Positions 33,906-43,633 of a stretch of 64,000 bases of DNA are shown one piece after another. Made by a program: the position numbers and the translations under genes. The notes beneath the pieces were generated by a model that did no database searches, was not told where the DNA came from, and worked only from the letters and a program-made list of their open reading frames with translations. The first letter of the stretch is position 1; each line of letters opens with the position of its first letter. Source of the DNA: VBOC01 sp964512655. Lineage in GTDB: Bacteria > Bacteroidota > Ignavibacteria > UBA10030 > SZUA-254. The stretch covers positions 124,001 through 188,000 of the forward strand of contig CAZEJT010000004.1 in the NCBI GenBank assembly GCA_964512655.1, written 5' to 3'.

Positions 33906-36719
33906 TTACCGGAACTTCACCTTCCAGGAGAGCGAAATGCGCTTTGCAATAGGGAAGCTCACTCTCATGGCCTCGGAGGAGATTGTCGAGGTGTCTCCGC
34001 GGGACGGTGAGATCACTGTATCGAATTCCAGTCCGGCGGGGACATAGAGGACTGCAGAATAGGTTCCCTCGACGAGATTACCCGAGGTGACGGAGAGCGT
34101 TTTCGTCGAGGCATTCCATTCCTCCGACACGATGTCGGCCGCCCCCTGAGTGACGTGCCTCGAGGTCGAAAGAACGATGGGATGATCCGGCCTCTCGTGG
34201 ATCGAGAGGATCTGCGATGAAGTCGGGTTCAGTTTCAGCGTGATGCTCTTTTTGAATTCGCCGAGATAGCGATCGCTCCACTTCTCGTAGGCGAGATACT
34301 TTTTTGTAGCCTGCAGGCCGAGCTGCGCGGCTTCGATCGTCACATCCGACTCGTCAGTCGACCAATTGAACGCGCCGACAACATTCCATTTCTCATACTC
34401 CTCGTCTACCTTCAGGTTCCAGACCGTGGGAAGGTTCAGCTGCCTGATGCTGTACCACCCGCCCGGTCCTCCCCCGTCGTAGACGCGAATTGCGATCGTG
34501 TTCTCTCCGTCCCAGTCGATGACATTCTCGGGGATCTTGTAGATGCGGAATGCCGTCCACTGCGTCGCGTAGTCGGGTGGGAAGGTGCCGCTCTTCCCCA
34601 CCAGAGCCCCGTTGACATATGTCTCATCGCAATCGTCAATCCTTCCGAGGTAGAGCTTGACAGGCCCGCGTTGCATTCCCGCGGGCAATGAGAACTTAGC
34701 GCGATACCATGCGAATCCGTCGAGACCCGGATAGCCGGAGTTCTCCCATCGGGCCGGCACGGGTATATCCTTCCATCCGCCGTCGTCAAAGCTCTTCTCC
34801 TTGCGGATGGAGGAGTCCCCGGGTGAGAATTTCCACTGACGGGGGAGCCTGAGAGACGATGAGCCGTCTGCCGCACGGAGCATCAAGCCCTCTTCTCTCG
34901 GTTCGCTGAACAGGTCGACCGGCGTCGCTCCCCTGCCGTACACGGGGAGAGTCATCTGTATGAGGTTTCTGCGATCCTGTGAGAGAGCCGGAAGCTTGTC
35001 GCTGAGGAGGTTCATCTGGCCGGAGAGCGCCACAACCCCCGCCCACGCGCGCGCCTGATCGAGCGTGAGAGGATCGCGCACGACGAGGCAGTCCGGATCG
35101 TCATACCAGACTGTCCTGTGATAGAACCAGCGGTTCGCGGCCGCATTGACGCCGGGCGTGACCCCTTCCCAGGCGGCATACACGTCATTTCCGATTCGCA
35201 TTCCGTCGACCAATCCGATCGAGGGTCCTAAGGGCGCACCGCATCCGAGGATAAACCTGTCTGAGCCTGTGCCGCGGCGGATCGACTGCAATCCCATCTG
35301 GTACGCCTGTGCCGGCGTTACCGGCTTCGAATACTTTCCCCCGTCGGCAGGAAAATAGAGGAAGTCGATCTTTACGTAATTGTATCCCCAGACGTTGATA
35401 ATCGTATAGAACAGGTTTTCAAGCCACAGCTGAACTTCCGGCCTTGTGGGATCGAGCGTGAAAATCCTCCCTCCCCACCAGTCGTTCGCGAAGAATTGTT
35501 TCAGCGTATCGCCGGCATCCCGCAGGAGCCAGTTGCGGTGCTCCTTATACACGGAGCTGCTCTCGGCAACCGCAAACGGAGCGAGCCATAGTCCCGCAAG
35601 CAATCCCTTGTTGTGAATCTGATCGGTCAGCCACTTATGCCCGTGCGGAAACCTGGCGTTCATATTCCAGTCTCCGGCGGCAATCTGATAGCCGTCGTCG
35701 ATCTGAATATACCGGAGCCCCGCTTCCCGGAAATCCCTTGCGGCGGCATCGAGATTCAGAAGAATGCTGTCCTCAGAGATATGCTGGTAGTAATAGTACC
35801 ACGAACACCAGCCCGCCGGCACGCGTGAGGTCCCAGGCCGGTTCGCCGCATCCTTTCCCGACGGGGTAAACGGCTTGTTGATAGTGGGGGCGAGCGCCTG
35901 GAGAAATTCTCCGTAGCGGCGAAGGTTGTCGGTGGGTGAGGGATCGAAAGAGATGATCATCCGGTCGGACCGGACCTCACGGTTTGGCCGTACCACGAGT
36001 GCTCCGAGGTCTGCGGTGGACGATAACCGGATCTGCGCTGTCTCCGTCTCCAGCGGTCCCACGCTAAATGAGTTGACCGCCTGCGAGTTCGTGAGAAACC
36101 CGAGAAGGAGTGAAGAGTAATAATCGGGCTCGTAGAATACGGTCGACCAATAACTCGTATTCCGGGTCGAGGAGTCCAGTTTGACAACCTCCGAATTGCT
36201 CCAGGACTGATACCCGTTGACGTGCATCAGGACGCGCGACGAGTCGAATCCGATATGGCCCGCTCCTTTCACGTCGAGGAGATGAAACCTGGCGGGCTTC
36301 CAGTCGCTCTGAGACTTGTTCCCCACTCCTGCGGAAAGGGTGAGAAATTTCTTGTCGTCGTAGACCACAAATGTCGCCGACCAGCGGGCCTCGGGGCCGT
36401 CTGCGACAACATCCACCTTCTTACCTTTGCCGAGTTCATCGGAGTAGGTTTCTGTTTTGACCGAAAGGGGCGCCTGCTCGCTGATCAGACTCAGCGAATC
36501 ACGGTCATGAAACGCAAGGCTCATCGTGGCCCCGCCTACCACCACCTTCCAGGCCTCGCCATCCCATTCCGACAGGTTCCAGGTCTTCGAATTCCGGTCG
36601 ATGCCCAGTTTCAGGAGGCCGTTGTCCGCTTCGAAGGGTCCTGGCAGCTGTTGAGTCCATGCCTCGGGACTCAATCCGAGGATGCACAGGAATACGGCGA
36701 GCCGGTACCGATTCGTCAT
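33906..36719 (-). CDS. Exported GH36-type alpha-galactosidase with inserted galactose-binding-like domain
   Basis: The 937-residue protein has a signal peptide (residues 1-23) and the GH36 layout: N-terminal beta-supersandwich, a catalytic barrel starting at GWCSWYYYY (303), nucleophile Asp452 in YVKIDFLYF and acid/base Asp512 in RIGNDVYAAWEG. Between about residues 625 and 760, inside the C-terminal beta region, a GH2-like sugar-binding jelly roll is inserted (FDDGGWKDIPVPARWEN, YVNGALVGKSG). GH36 enzymes release alpha-galactose from oligosaccharides or related glycans. It is the last gene of the ABC/glycosidase operon, 27 nt after GH38, so a mixed mannose/galactose glycan is a plausible substrate. 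Confidence 0.85.
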   Translation of the reverse strand: MTNRYRLAVFLCILGLSPEAWTQQLPGPFEADNGLLKLGIDRNSKTWNLSEWDGEAWKVVVGGATMSLAFHDRDSLSLISEQAPLSVKTETYSDELGKGKKVDVVADGPEARWSATFVVYDDKKFLTLSAGVGNKSQSDWKPARFHLLDVKGAGHIGFDSSRVLMHVNGYQSWSNSEVVKLDSSTRNTSYWSTVFYEPDYYSSLLLGFLTNSQAVNSFSVGPLETETAQIRLSSTADLGALVVRPNREVRSDRMIISFDPSPTDNLRRYGEFLQALAPTINKPFTPSGKDAANRPGTSRVPAGWCSWYYYYQHISEDSILLNLDAAARDFREAGLRYIQIDDGYQIAAGDWNMNARFPHGHKWLTDQIHNKGLLAGLWLAPFAVAESSSVYKEHRNWLLRDAGDTLKQFFANDWWGGRIFTLDPTRPEVQLWLENLFYTIINVWGYNYVKIDFLYFPADGGKYSKPVTPAQAYQMGLQSIRRGTGSDRFILGCGAPLGPSIGLVDGMRIGNDVYAAWEGVTPGVNAAANRWFYHRTVWYDDPDCLVVRDPLTLDQARAWAGVVALSGQMNLLSDKLPALSQDRRNLIQMTLPVYGRGATPVDLFSEPREEGLMLRAADGSSSLRLPRQWKFSPGDSSIRKEKSFDDGGWKDIPVPARWENSGYPGLDGFAWYRAKFSLPAGMQRGPVKLYLGRIDDCDETYVNGALVGKSGTFPPDYATQWTAFRIYKIPENVIDWDGENTIAIRVYDGGGPGGWYSIRQLNLPTVWNLKVDEEYEKWNVVGAFNWSTDESDVTIEAAQLGLQATKKYLAYEKWSDRYLGEFKKSITLKLNPTSSQILSIHERPDHPIVLSTSRHVTQGAADIVSEEWNASTKTLSVTSGNLVEGTYSAVLYVPAGLEFDTVISPSRGDTSTISSEAMRVSFPIAKRISLSWKVKFR

Positions 36720-36746
36720 TGCTTCAGCATTGTGTGCGATTTCAGG

Positions 36747-39700
36747 TCAGAAGTAGATCTTCAACGTGGCCACGGAGTTCTTCTTAGTCGGCACCTTCAC
36801 GACGTTCTTCTCCGCCGCAAGCGCCGTCCCATCCTCTTCCAGAAAATTCGAGCGCACAACCTTTTTGGGCGCCTTTGGCAAGGTCAATGTTGCATTGCCG
36901 GATTCTCCGGTGGCATCATACCACTGGACAATCCATGCTTCCGAATCTTCGGCCTTCTTCAGTTCGGTCAGTACCAGAGCCGCCGGAGAGAGCGAGACAA
37001 AAGAATGGGAAACGGGCAGCTTTCCCGCGTGGACATCGGTCATCATCGCAATGAGGGGATTGTTATACTCGCAGGCACGCTGAGCCGTGCCCGCTCCTTT
37101 CCAGGTTCCCATATGCGGATAGAGGGAGTATTCGATTGTGTGCATCCCTCTGTCGGCCGTGGGATCGGGCCAGATAGGCGACCGCAGAAGCGAAAGCCGG
37201 ATCGTGCTTCCTTTAATGTCCCAGCCGTACTTCGACCTGTTCATGAGACTCACGCCGTAGTCGTTGTCTGAGAGATCTGCCCAGCGCTCGCCCGGTACTT
37301 CCACTTTGGCGCTGTCCCAGCTGTCGCGCAGCTGGGTCGAGCGGCGGATCGAACCGTATGGGATTTCGTAGGTAGCCGCGGTATCGCTGACCGTCACCGG
37401 GAATGCAACTTTAATCATCGTCTTTTCCTCCCACCAGTCGGCATCGGTCTTGAAGTCGACCCGATCGATCCCCGAGTACAGCGAAATCTCCTGCGTAAAG
37501 AACGACGACGGATACTCCGGGGTGGGGGGGTCCTTCCTGACTCCCGGTTTGAGATAATCGCGCACGATTCTGATCGTCGCCCGTACGGGACCAGATTCGA
37601 CAACCTCAACCGAGCGGAATCTGGTCGGATACTTCACTCCCGTAAGGCCGACATTCCATGCATCCCATGCGCGAGGCCTGTCTTCCAGCAGTTGGACCTC
37701 GCCCCCGAAGCCCTTCAGGACCTCGCGATTGCCTCTCTTGTCGAAGATGCTTTTCACCCATCCTGAATCGGCATCGACCGTGACGCGGAAAGATCCATTC
37801 TCCAGCACGGTGCGCGACGCGGTTAACGAGCCCGGCCCGGCGGACGGGGTCTGTTTCCGCAGTTCGTAGACCTTGTAACCGACAGGAGGAATGCGATCGG
37901 ACCGGAAGACGAGTTGGCGCGAGTATTTTCCCGTCCTGACGGTTTGTGAGAGGACTTCATTCCCCGAGGCATCGAAAAGGGCGTAGTCGTCGTTGTCGCC
38001 TTCGCGGAGCGAGATCGTGCCGGGATCGCTTCGCTCCCAACCCAGCGTGTTGAACACGACCACGGGGATCCCTTTTTTGAACGCCGCCGTATTGACCTGT
38101 TTGGCGATCAGGTTTCCCGCCTTGTTCAACTCGTACGTCCCGATCGCGCCGGCTGCGTTGTATTTCACGGCCGCATCGATGTAGTTTTCCCGGATGCCGG
38201 AACCGGGGAGCAGGTCGTGGAACTGGTTGAAGAGTACGTTTCTCCACGCCTCCTCGAGGTCCGTGCGGTTGTATGACCCTCCGTATAGCCCTGCCAGGGT
38301 CGAGAGTTTTTCAGCATTCGTGAGAAGTACTTCGCTGCGCCTGTTCGTCTCCTTCATCTTTGCCTGAGTCGTGTAGGTGCCCTGATGATACTCCAGGTAG
38401 AGCTCATCGTTCCACACAGGCAGGTTTGACAAATCACTTTTCCGGAGCCAATCGATATACCCGCCGGCGGTACCCATCTCGATTGACGGAAAGACATCCA
38501 CGGTCTTCAGATGCTCGATCCGGTCGAGCATCTCATTCGAAGGCCCGCCGCCGTGGTCGCCGACGCCGAAGAGGATGAGCATCTTTCTGAATCCTGAATT
38601 CGCCTCGAACTGACGGAGCTGATCGACCGTGCGGGCCGGGTCGTTGACCTCATTGACGTAATCGAAGGGGAAATAGCAGAGCACCCGCGAGCTGTCGGCC
38701 GACTGCCACCAGAAGAGATGATACGGGAAGATATTATGCTCGCTCCACCCCATTTTCTGCGTGACAAAAGCGTCGATGCCGGCGTTGGCGTAGAACTCCG
38801 GCATGTTCCAGTTATATCCGAATGAATCGGGGTTCCATCCGATCTTAACCCTTGCCCCAAATTTCTTCGCGAAGTACCGGGTGGAATAGAGCAGGTGGTG
38901 CATCCACGATTCCCCTCCAGGCATGTTGCAATCGGGCTCCACCCACATCCCGCCGACAATCTCCCAACGTCCGTCCTTCACCCGCTGCTGCATTTTCACG
39001 AACACGTCGGGCGCAAGCCGCTCCATCCAATCGTAATATGCCGCGGCGCTTTGCGTGTAGGTGAAGTCGGGACGCGCATCCATCATGTTCAGGACGGATG
39101 AGAACGTGTTCCTGCACACCTCGATCGTTTCCTTGTCGCGCCAGAGCCATGCGGCGTCGATATGCGCATTTGCGTCGTAGTACAGGGTAAAGTTCTTTGC
39201 GAAGGCTCCTATCGGCTTCAGTTGCGACCGTGCTGCGTCGAGCGATGCGGTGAATTTGTCGACCGATCCAGATGCAAGCGCGTCCAGGTCCACCCGCGCC
39301 GCGAGCGATTGAAGGAGGTCATTCAGCCGGGCTTTCTCGCTGCGGTCAAGGGTGGATTTGTCGATATGGTGGTCTTCTTTCTTGTGGGCATTGGTCTGGT
39401 ACGTATCGAAACTCAGGAGTTTTTGCCCCACCTGAAGGCTCAGCGAAAAATCGTCGAGCGTTCGATGAAACGGCTTGGTTGCTTCTGTCTCAATCTGCGC
39501 CCTGAGCAGTCTGAGCGGTCCTCCCGTATTGATGGCCTTGATTGCGAGCAGGAACTTATCGCCCGGTTTTGCCTCTTTTGTCAGCTCGAATTCACCGTCC
39601 CAGGGGAAATAGCCTTTGCTCTCGCCGTTGACCCATAGAAATCCGTAATCGTCAACGGAGACAAGGAATTTCACCGGCCCGCTCACCGGCTTGCCAAGAA

Positions 39701-40007
39701 TCCTTTGAGGGAGCACGATCTCCCGTCTCAACCAGCACGAGTCGGGATAGATATTCTGGTCAAACTTGAGGTTCTCCCACTTTGAATCGTCGAATCCCGG
39801 TTTTGTGGGATCTCCGGTCATCCCGCGCAGCGCTTTAAGGTCGGGGCTCGCCTTCCAGTCGGTGTACGAGACTGTGCCGAGCGAATCGAGCGCCCTCACC
39901 ACCTTGTCGACGTTCGTTCGAGCGGCTTCTGCGGCGACCGCCCTCATCCCGGTACTTGTGATCAGAGCGGCGAGTATCACGGCCGATGGTATGTCGCGGA
40001 GTCTCAT
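36747..40007 (-). CDS. Exported GH38 alpha-mannosidase
   Basis: The 1086-residue protein has a signal peptide and an N-terminal jelly-roll (FDDSKWENLKFD, FLWVNGESKGYF) before the GH38 domain. Zinc-site residues are in DANAHIDAAWLW (His282, Asp284), and the nucleophile is Asp394 in GWNPDSFGYNW. A third conserved region is GDHGGGPS near 500. The large C-terminal beta-domain is present to residue 1086. GH38 enzymes remove alpha-linked mannose. Its start overlaps the stop of the TPR membrane protein gene by 4 nt. The exported location suggests it trims glycans before ABC uptake. Confidence 0.9.
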   Translation of the reverse strand: MRLRDIPSAVILAALITSTGMRAVAAEAARTNVDKVVRALDSLGTVSYTDWKASPDLKALRGMTGDPTKPGFDDSKWENLKFDQNIYPDSCWLRREIVLPQRILGKPVSGPVKFLVSVDDYGFLWVNGESKGYFPWDGEFELTKEAKPGDKFLLAIKAINTGGPLRLLRAQIETEATKPFHRTLDDFSLSLQVGQKLLSFDTYQTNAHKKEDHHIDKSTLDRSEKARLNDLLQSLAARVDLDALASGSVDKFTASLDAARSQLKPIGAFAKNFTLYYDANAHIDAAWLWRDKETIEVCRNTFSSVLNMMDARPDFTYTQSAAAYYDWMERLAPDVFVKMQQRVKDGRWEIVGGMWVEPDCNMPGGESWMHHLLYSTRYFAKKFGARVKIGWNPDSFGYNWNMPEFYANAGIDAFVTQKMGWSEHNIFPYHLFWWQSADSSRVLCYFPFDYVNEVNDPARTVDQLRQFEANSGFRKMLILFGVGDHGGGPSNEMLDRIEHLKTVDVFPSIEMGTAGGYIDWLRKSDLSNLPVWNDELYLEYHQGTYTTQAKMKETNRRSEVLLTNAEKLSTLAGLYGGSYNRTDLEEAWRNVLFNQFHDLLPGSGIRENYIDAAVKYNAAGAIGTYELNKAGNLIAKQVNTAAFKKGIPVVVFNTLGWERSDPGTISLREGDNDDYALFDASGNEVLSQTVRTGKYSRQLVFRSDRIPPVGYKVYELRKQTPSAGPGSLTASRTVLENGSFRVTVDADSGWVKSIFDKRGNREVLKGFGGEVQLLEDRPRAWDAWNVGLTGVKYPTRFRSVEVVESGPVRATIRIVRDYLKPGVRKDPPTPEYPSSFFTQEISLYSGIDRVDFKTDADWWEEKTMIKVAFPVTVSDTAATYEIPYGSIRRSTQLRDSWDSAKVEVPGERWADLSDNDYGVSLMNRSKYGWDIKGSTIRLSLLRSPIWPDPTADRGMHTIEYSLYPHMGTWKGAGTAQRACEYNNPLIAMMTDVHAGKLPVSHSFVSLSPAALVLTELKKAEDSEAWIVQWYDATGESGNATLTLPKAPKKVVRSNFLEEDGTALAAEKNVVKVPTKKNSVATLKIYF

Positions 40008-42058
40008 CGTTGGTCTCCTCTCTTGACGCTGTCAGTTTCCGCTGCTGCCGCAGCGAGAATTTTGCGGAGCTGTTCGGCCTCGGGTGCCCGGGGTTTCAAC
40101 CGGAGATATTTCGTCCAATAGTATCTCATAGCAGCGTAATTGCCAAGATGGGCACAGCAATCCCCCGCCGCGTAATACCCCCTGTCGTTGGTCGGGTTGA
40201 GGGATATGACGCGTTGGAAGTAGGGGAGCGCGTCGCCGTACGACTGCTTGCCGAGCACATAGTACTCACCCAGCGATTCATTTACAAGCACGAGATTTGA
40301 ATCTACGGCGAGGATTATTTTCAGGACCCGTATGGCTTCGTCAAACCTTCCCTCTTTTCCGTACATCGAGGCAAGATCGAGGTAGACTGCTTCGTATCTT
40401 GATCCGTACTCGACCGCCTTTTCGTAATCGTGCTTCTGGCGTACGGAGTCGTGCAAGCGGCTGTCCATCTGGGCCGCGGCCGCCCAGAGACGCGCGTTCG
40501 TAGAGTCGATCTTCAAATACCTGTCGAAGCATTGCCGGGCCTCAGGATACCTGCCCCAATCGCGGTAAAATGCGCCCAACACATCACTCGCATCCGCCAG
40601 CCCACTCTTCCCCCAGAATCGGGGGTCCTGCAGGACGTTGAACCTGTCGATGGAGCGCTGCACGGAAGCGTTGATTCCGATCCAGGCACCCGTGTGCAGC
40701 AGCGTGATCAGAATGAGGGATACCATGATGCCCTGCCTGACCAGGCGTTCTTCCACAAACGAAAACCACGCGAATGCGGCCACGAGCACGAATCCGAGAT
40801 TGAAACTTGCGAACAAGTCCCAATCCCGGCTGATGCCGAGATCGGAGTTGATCACGAATGTGAAGATCGAACCGCACAGCGTCACCAGGAGAAGGAATAT
40901 CCAGACGATGCCCCCGGAAAATACGGTTTTGAAGCGGGTGGCCCCGATGGCCGCTAGCACGACTCCAGCGAGCGGAGACAAAAGCAAAAGCAGATTTAAG
41001 AGGTCGATCCCGTGATATGGTGAAAACATCGTATATGCCTGCCAATTGCTTGTAAGAGTCGTTAGCGGCAGGAGATGCCCCTGGCTGTGGAGAAACACAT
41101 CGGAAAACGACCCGAAGGTATATCCGCAGAGCGACAAAAGCACACCTGCGGTTGCACATGCGGCGGCTACCGAGAGCGCCACAGCGACCATGCGGCCGGC
41201 GCGCAAGCCCAGGTACCAAAGAAGAAGGAGCGCCGGCAGGAGGGTGATCATTCCGAAATGAAGTGAAAAAACCCCCCCAAAGACGGCGGAAGGAACGATC
41301 AGAGGACCCTTGCCGCGTAAATATGCGACAGATGCCGCGACAAACAGGAGAACCGCAAAGTAGAGGGGTGTGTAATCTTCTACATAGCCGAAAAAAAGCT
41401 GAGAGCCGCCCGAAACGATTATGAATCCGGCGAACAAGAGGGTGTCGACCGAGTCTTTAAACAGTATAGTTGCCAGCCGCACTGTCGCGGCAAGACTCCC
41501 GAGGCCGGAAAGAATGCTGATGAGGCGTACGGCAATGACGTTGCTCTCCTCTGTACTCCACGTTTTCGTCAGCTGGAACATGCTCCAATTGAGATAACCG
41601 GCCAGCGGTTCATTAGTGAAGAGCCGGGCGATTTCGTTGGCCGATCGTATTCTTGGAACCCTTCCGGCGATGAGGCTCCCGTCCCCGAGGAAGTACACGG
41701 TTTCCCTCGCGGCCCAGAAGAGAAGCGTGAAGAGAAGAAGGAGAACTCCCCACGTGACAATACTCTTCCTTCGAAGGAGGCGCGGAGCAACCGCCTGAGC
41801 AACACCCAGCCCCGTTCGACGGCTCCATGGGAACAGAGAAAGGATCATCAGCAGTATGACAGCCGCCATGACGGCCGTGGGATAGAATGCGAGGTGGTGA
41901 TACCCCCAATTGGCCCCTGAGGGATACAAGGCGCCATAGAGATGGGCGAGCGTTATGATCACCGCACCTGTAAGCACGATCCGGATGAGCGGCTGAGATT
42001 CCTCCTGGAGCGGAACAGACTCCTCCTGGCGCGATTCTGCGGCGGTGCGCGTTCCCAC
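40004..42058 (-). CDS. Polytopic membrane protein with C-terminal TPR domain
   Basis: The 684-residue protein has an N-terminal region of about twelve hydrophobic helices (residues 25-460) and a C-terminal domain from about 490 with several tetratricopeptide repeats (DVLGAFYRDWGRYPEARQCF, LYLDLASMYGKEGRFDEAI-like, SLGEYYVLGKQSYGDALPYF, GYYAAGDCCAHLGNYAAM). The first loop (YFLGDGSLIAGRV, then FTNEPLAGYL) is reminiscent of GT39/PMT-like enzymes, but no clear catalytic motif is visible. The gene starts at GTG, overlapping the barrel gene stop by 1 nt, and overlaps the GH38 start by 4 nt. Function unknown. Confidence 0.65.
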   Translation of the reverse strand: MGTRTAAESRQEESVPLQEESQPLIRIVLTGAVIITLAHLYGALYPSGANWGYHHLAFYPTAVMAAVILLMILSLFPWSRRTGLGVAQAVAPRLLRRKSIVTWGVLLLLFTLLFWAARETVYFLGDGSLIAGRVPRIRSANEIARLFTNEPLAGYLNWSMFQLTKTWSTEESNVIAVRLISILSGLGSLAATVRLATILFKDSVDTLLFAGFIIVSGGSQLFFGYVEDYTPLYFAVLLFVAASVAYLRGKGPLIVPSAVFGGVFSLHFGMITLLPALLLLWYLGLRAGRMVAVALSVAAACATAGVLLSLCGYTFGSFSDVFLHSQGHLLPLTTLTSNWQAYTMFSPYHGIDLLNLLLLLSPLAGVVLAAIGATRFKTVFSGGIVWIFLLLVTLCGSIFTFVINSDLGISRDWDLFASFNLGFVLVAAFAWFSFVEERLVRQGIMVSLILITLLHTGAWIGINASVQRSIDRFNVLQDPRFWGKSGLADASDVLGAFYRDWGRYPEARQCFDRYLKIDSTNARLWAAAAQMDSRLHDSVRQKHDYEKAVEYGSRYEAVYLDLASMYGKEGRFDEAIRVLKIILAVDSNLVLVNESLGEYYVLGKQSYGDALPYFQRVISLNPTNDRGYYAAGDCCAHLGNYAAMRYYWTKYLRLKPRAPEAEQLRKILAAAAAETDSVKRGDQR

Positions 42059-42660
42059 TAGAAGAGGATGATGTGGAGCCCGATGATGAGACGCACTCCG
42101 CCGAAGTCGCCCTCGAGTTCCTGCCTGTGTGACCTGCGGTAGTCGTACATGAGATCGGCAAAGATCGAAGCCTGGCCGCTTTCCACCATTCTCTCCATGC
42201 CGATACCCGCGTAGTAGCCGGTTTTTTTGTCGCCCTCAATCACCACATCCGGCGAGCGGGGGCTCGTGACTTTTTCTCTGATGGTGATATAGTTCAATCC
42301 TGCCGTTGCGCGGAAAAAGAGCAATCGACCGATCTGCTGCTTGTGAAGGAGTCCAACATGAATGATGTTTTCTTCAAGTGCGGCCGAGCTGTCACTCCCG
42401 GGATCGAGGTAGGTGGAAGCCCGGAAAATCCCGATATCGCCGTCAAGAAATACGTAGCTGCCCATCGGAAGCGAAACGCCTCCGCCCCATATGGCCTCAG
42501 AGTTTGATTTGTAAAGATCATGAAACTGCGCATTCGAGGGGAAAAACAGCCCCCCGTACAGTTTGAAGATGAACGTTTGCTCCTGGGCATGCGCAGGCAG
42601 CGCCCACGGAATCAGTAGTGCAAGCAATAGCGTTTTCAGGTTTTTCATGTTTTCAGGCAC
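42058..42660 (-). CDS. Outer-membrane beta-barrel protein of the sugar operon
   Basis: The 200-residue protein (from GTG 42660, behind AAGGAG) has a signal peptide ending PAHAQ and then alternating amphipathic strands (TFIFKLYGGLFFP, GGGVSLPMGSYVFLDGDIGIF, GLNYITIREKV, GDFGGVRLIIGLHIILF). An ATG at 42648 gives the same mature protein. It looks like a small porin-like or OmpW-like barrel. Its place between the permease and TPR protein genes suggests it helps sugar cross the outer membrane, which is inference only. Confidence 0.65.
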   Translation of the reverse strand: MPENMKNLKTLLLALLIPWALPAHAQEQTFIFKLYGGLFFPSNAQFHDLYKSNSEAIWGGGVSLPMGSYVFLDGDIGIFRASTYLDPGSDSSAALEENIIHVGLLHKQQIGRLLFFRATAGLNYITIREKVTSPRSPDVVIEGDKKTGYYAGIGMERMVESGQASIFADLMYDYRRSHRQELEGDFGGVRLIIGLHIILF

Positions 42661-43633
42661 CGAACTCCTTCCTCAGTTGATCGAAGAGAACCGCAGTGAG
42701 TATGACAGCGCCGAGCACGACCATCTGCACATACGAACCGACGTTGAGCAGGTTCAATCCGTTCCGGAGAACGCCGATGAGCATCGCCCCGATAAAGGTG
42801 CCCGCGATCGAACCCCTTCCCCCGAAGAGGCTTGTACCCCCTACCACGACCGCCGCGATAACATCGAGCTCGTACATCAGTCCGGCGTTTGGCTGGCCGG
42901 AGTTCATGCGGGAGGCGAGCAGGATTCCGCTGAGGGCAGCCAGGAATCCGCAGATGATATAGACTGCCATGATCACGCCATTGGTGTCGATGCCCGATAG
43001 CCTGGCCGCTTCCGGGTTCCCTCCGACCGCATACACGTATCTTCCGAACTGCGTCTTGTTGAGGACCAGATACGATAGTATGTAGACCGCGATCATGATC
43101 AACGACGGGACCGGCAGGTTCAGTATTCGTTTGCTCCCCACGATGCTGAACTCTTCAGGCAACCCCCAGATCGGCCTTCCATCCGTGTACATAAACGCCA
43201 GGCCCCGGACGATCGTCATCAGCGCGAGAGTGACAATAAAGGGCGTGATCCTGAATCTCGTAATGAAGAGGCCGGCGATGGAACCCGATGCTATCCCCAC
43301 CAGCACTCCGCTGCAGAGCGCGGCTGCAAACCCCAGGGCCGGAGGAAGAGACGATTTGAGCACGCTTGTCGCAACGACACCGCTGAGCGCCACCAGCGCT
43401 CCCACGGAGAGGTCGATTCCCGCCGTCAGAATCACGAACGTCATGCCCGCGGCCATGATCGCGGTGATCGAGGTTTGAAGGGAGACATTCAGGATATTGT
43501 CGGCCGTGAAGAAGAACGGCGAGAGCTGGGAGAAGAGGAGGATCTCGACAAGAAGTGCGATCCCGATGCCGAACTCGCCGGTCATTTTCGCGAGTCCTTT
43601 CGCGAGTGACCGGGGACTCACTTCACCCGGCAT
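42653..43633 (-). CDS. Sugar ABC transporter permease, RbsC-like (second permease)
   Basis: I start at the ATG at 43633, which overlaps the ATPase stop by 11 nt and gives 326 residues, the normal length; a longer reading to 43726 lies inside the ATPase gene. The sequence has about nine helices with BPD_transp_2 family motifs: ILTAGIDLSVGALVALSGVVAT near 75, AVGGNPEAARLSGI near 210, and GGTSLFGGRGSIAGTFIGA near 266. It is the inner-membrane pore of a carbohydrate-uptake-2 importer. A second, different permease lies at 46120-47073, so the pair could form a heteromeric pore. Confidence 0.9.
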   Translation of the reverse strand: MPGEVSPRSLAKGLAKMTGEFGIGIALLVEILLFSQLSPFFFTADNILNVSLQTSITAIMAAGMTFVILTAGIDLSVGALVALSGVVATSVLKSSLPPALGFAAALCSGVLVGIASGSIAGLFITRFRITPFIVTLALMTIVRGLAFMYTDGRPIWGLPEEFSIVGSKRILNLPVPSLIMIAVYILSYLVLNKTQFGRYVYAVGGNPEAARLSGIDTNGVIMAVYIICGFLAALSGILLASRMNSGQPNAGLMYELDVIAAVVVGGTSLFGGRGSIAGTFIGAMLIGVLRNGLNLLNVGSYVQMVVLGAVILTAVLFDQLRKEFGA

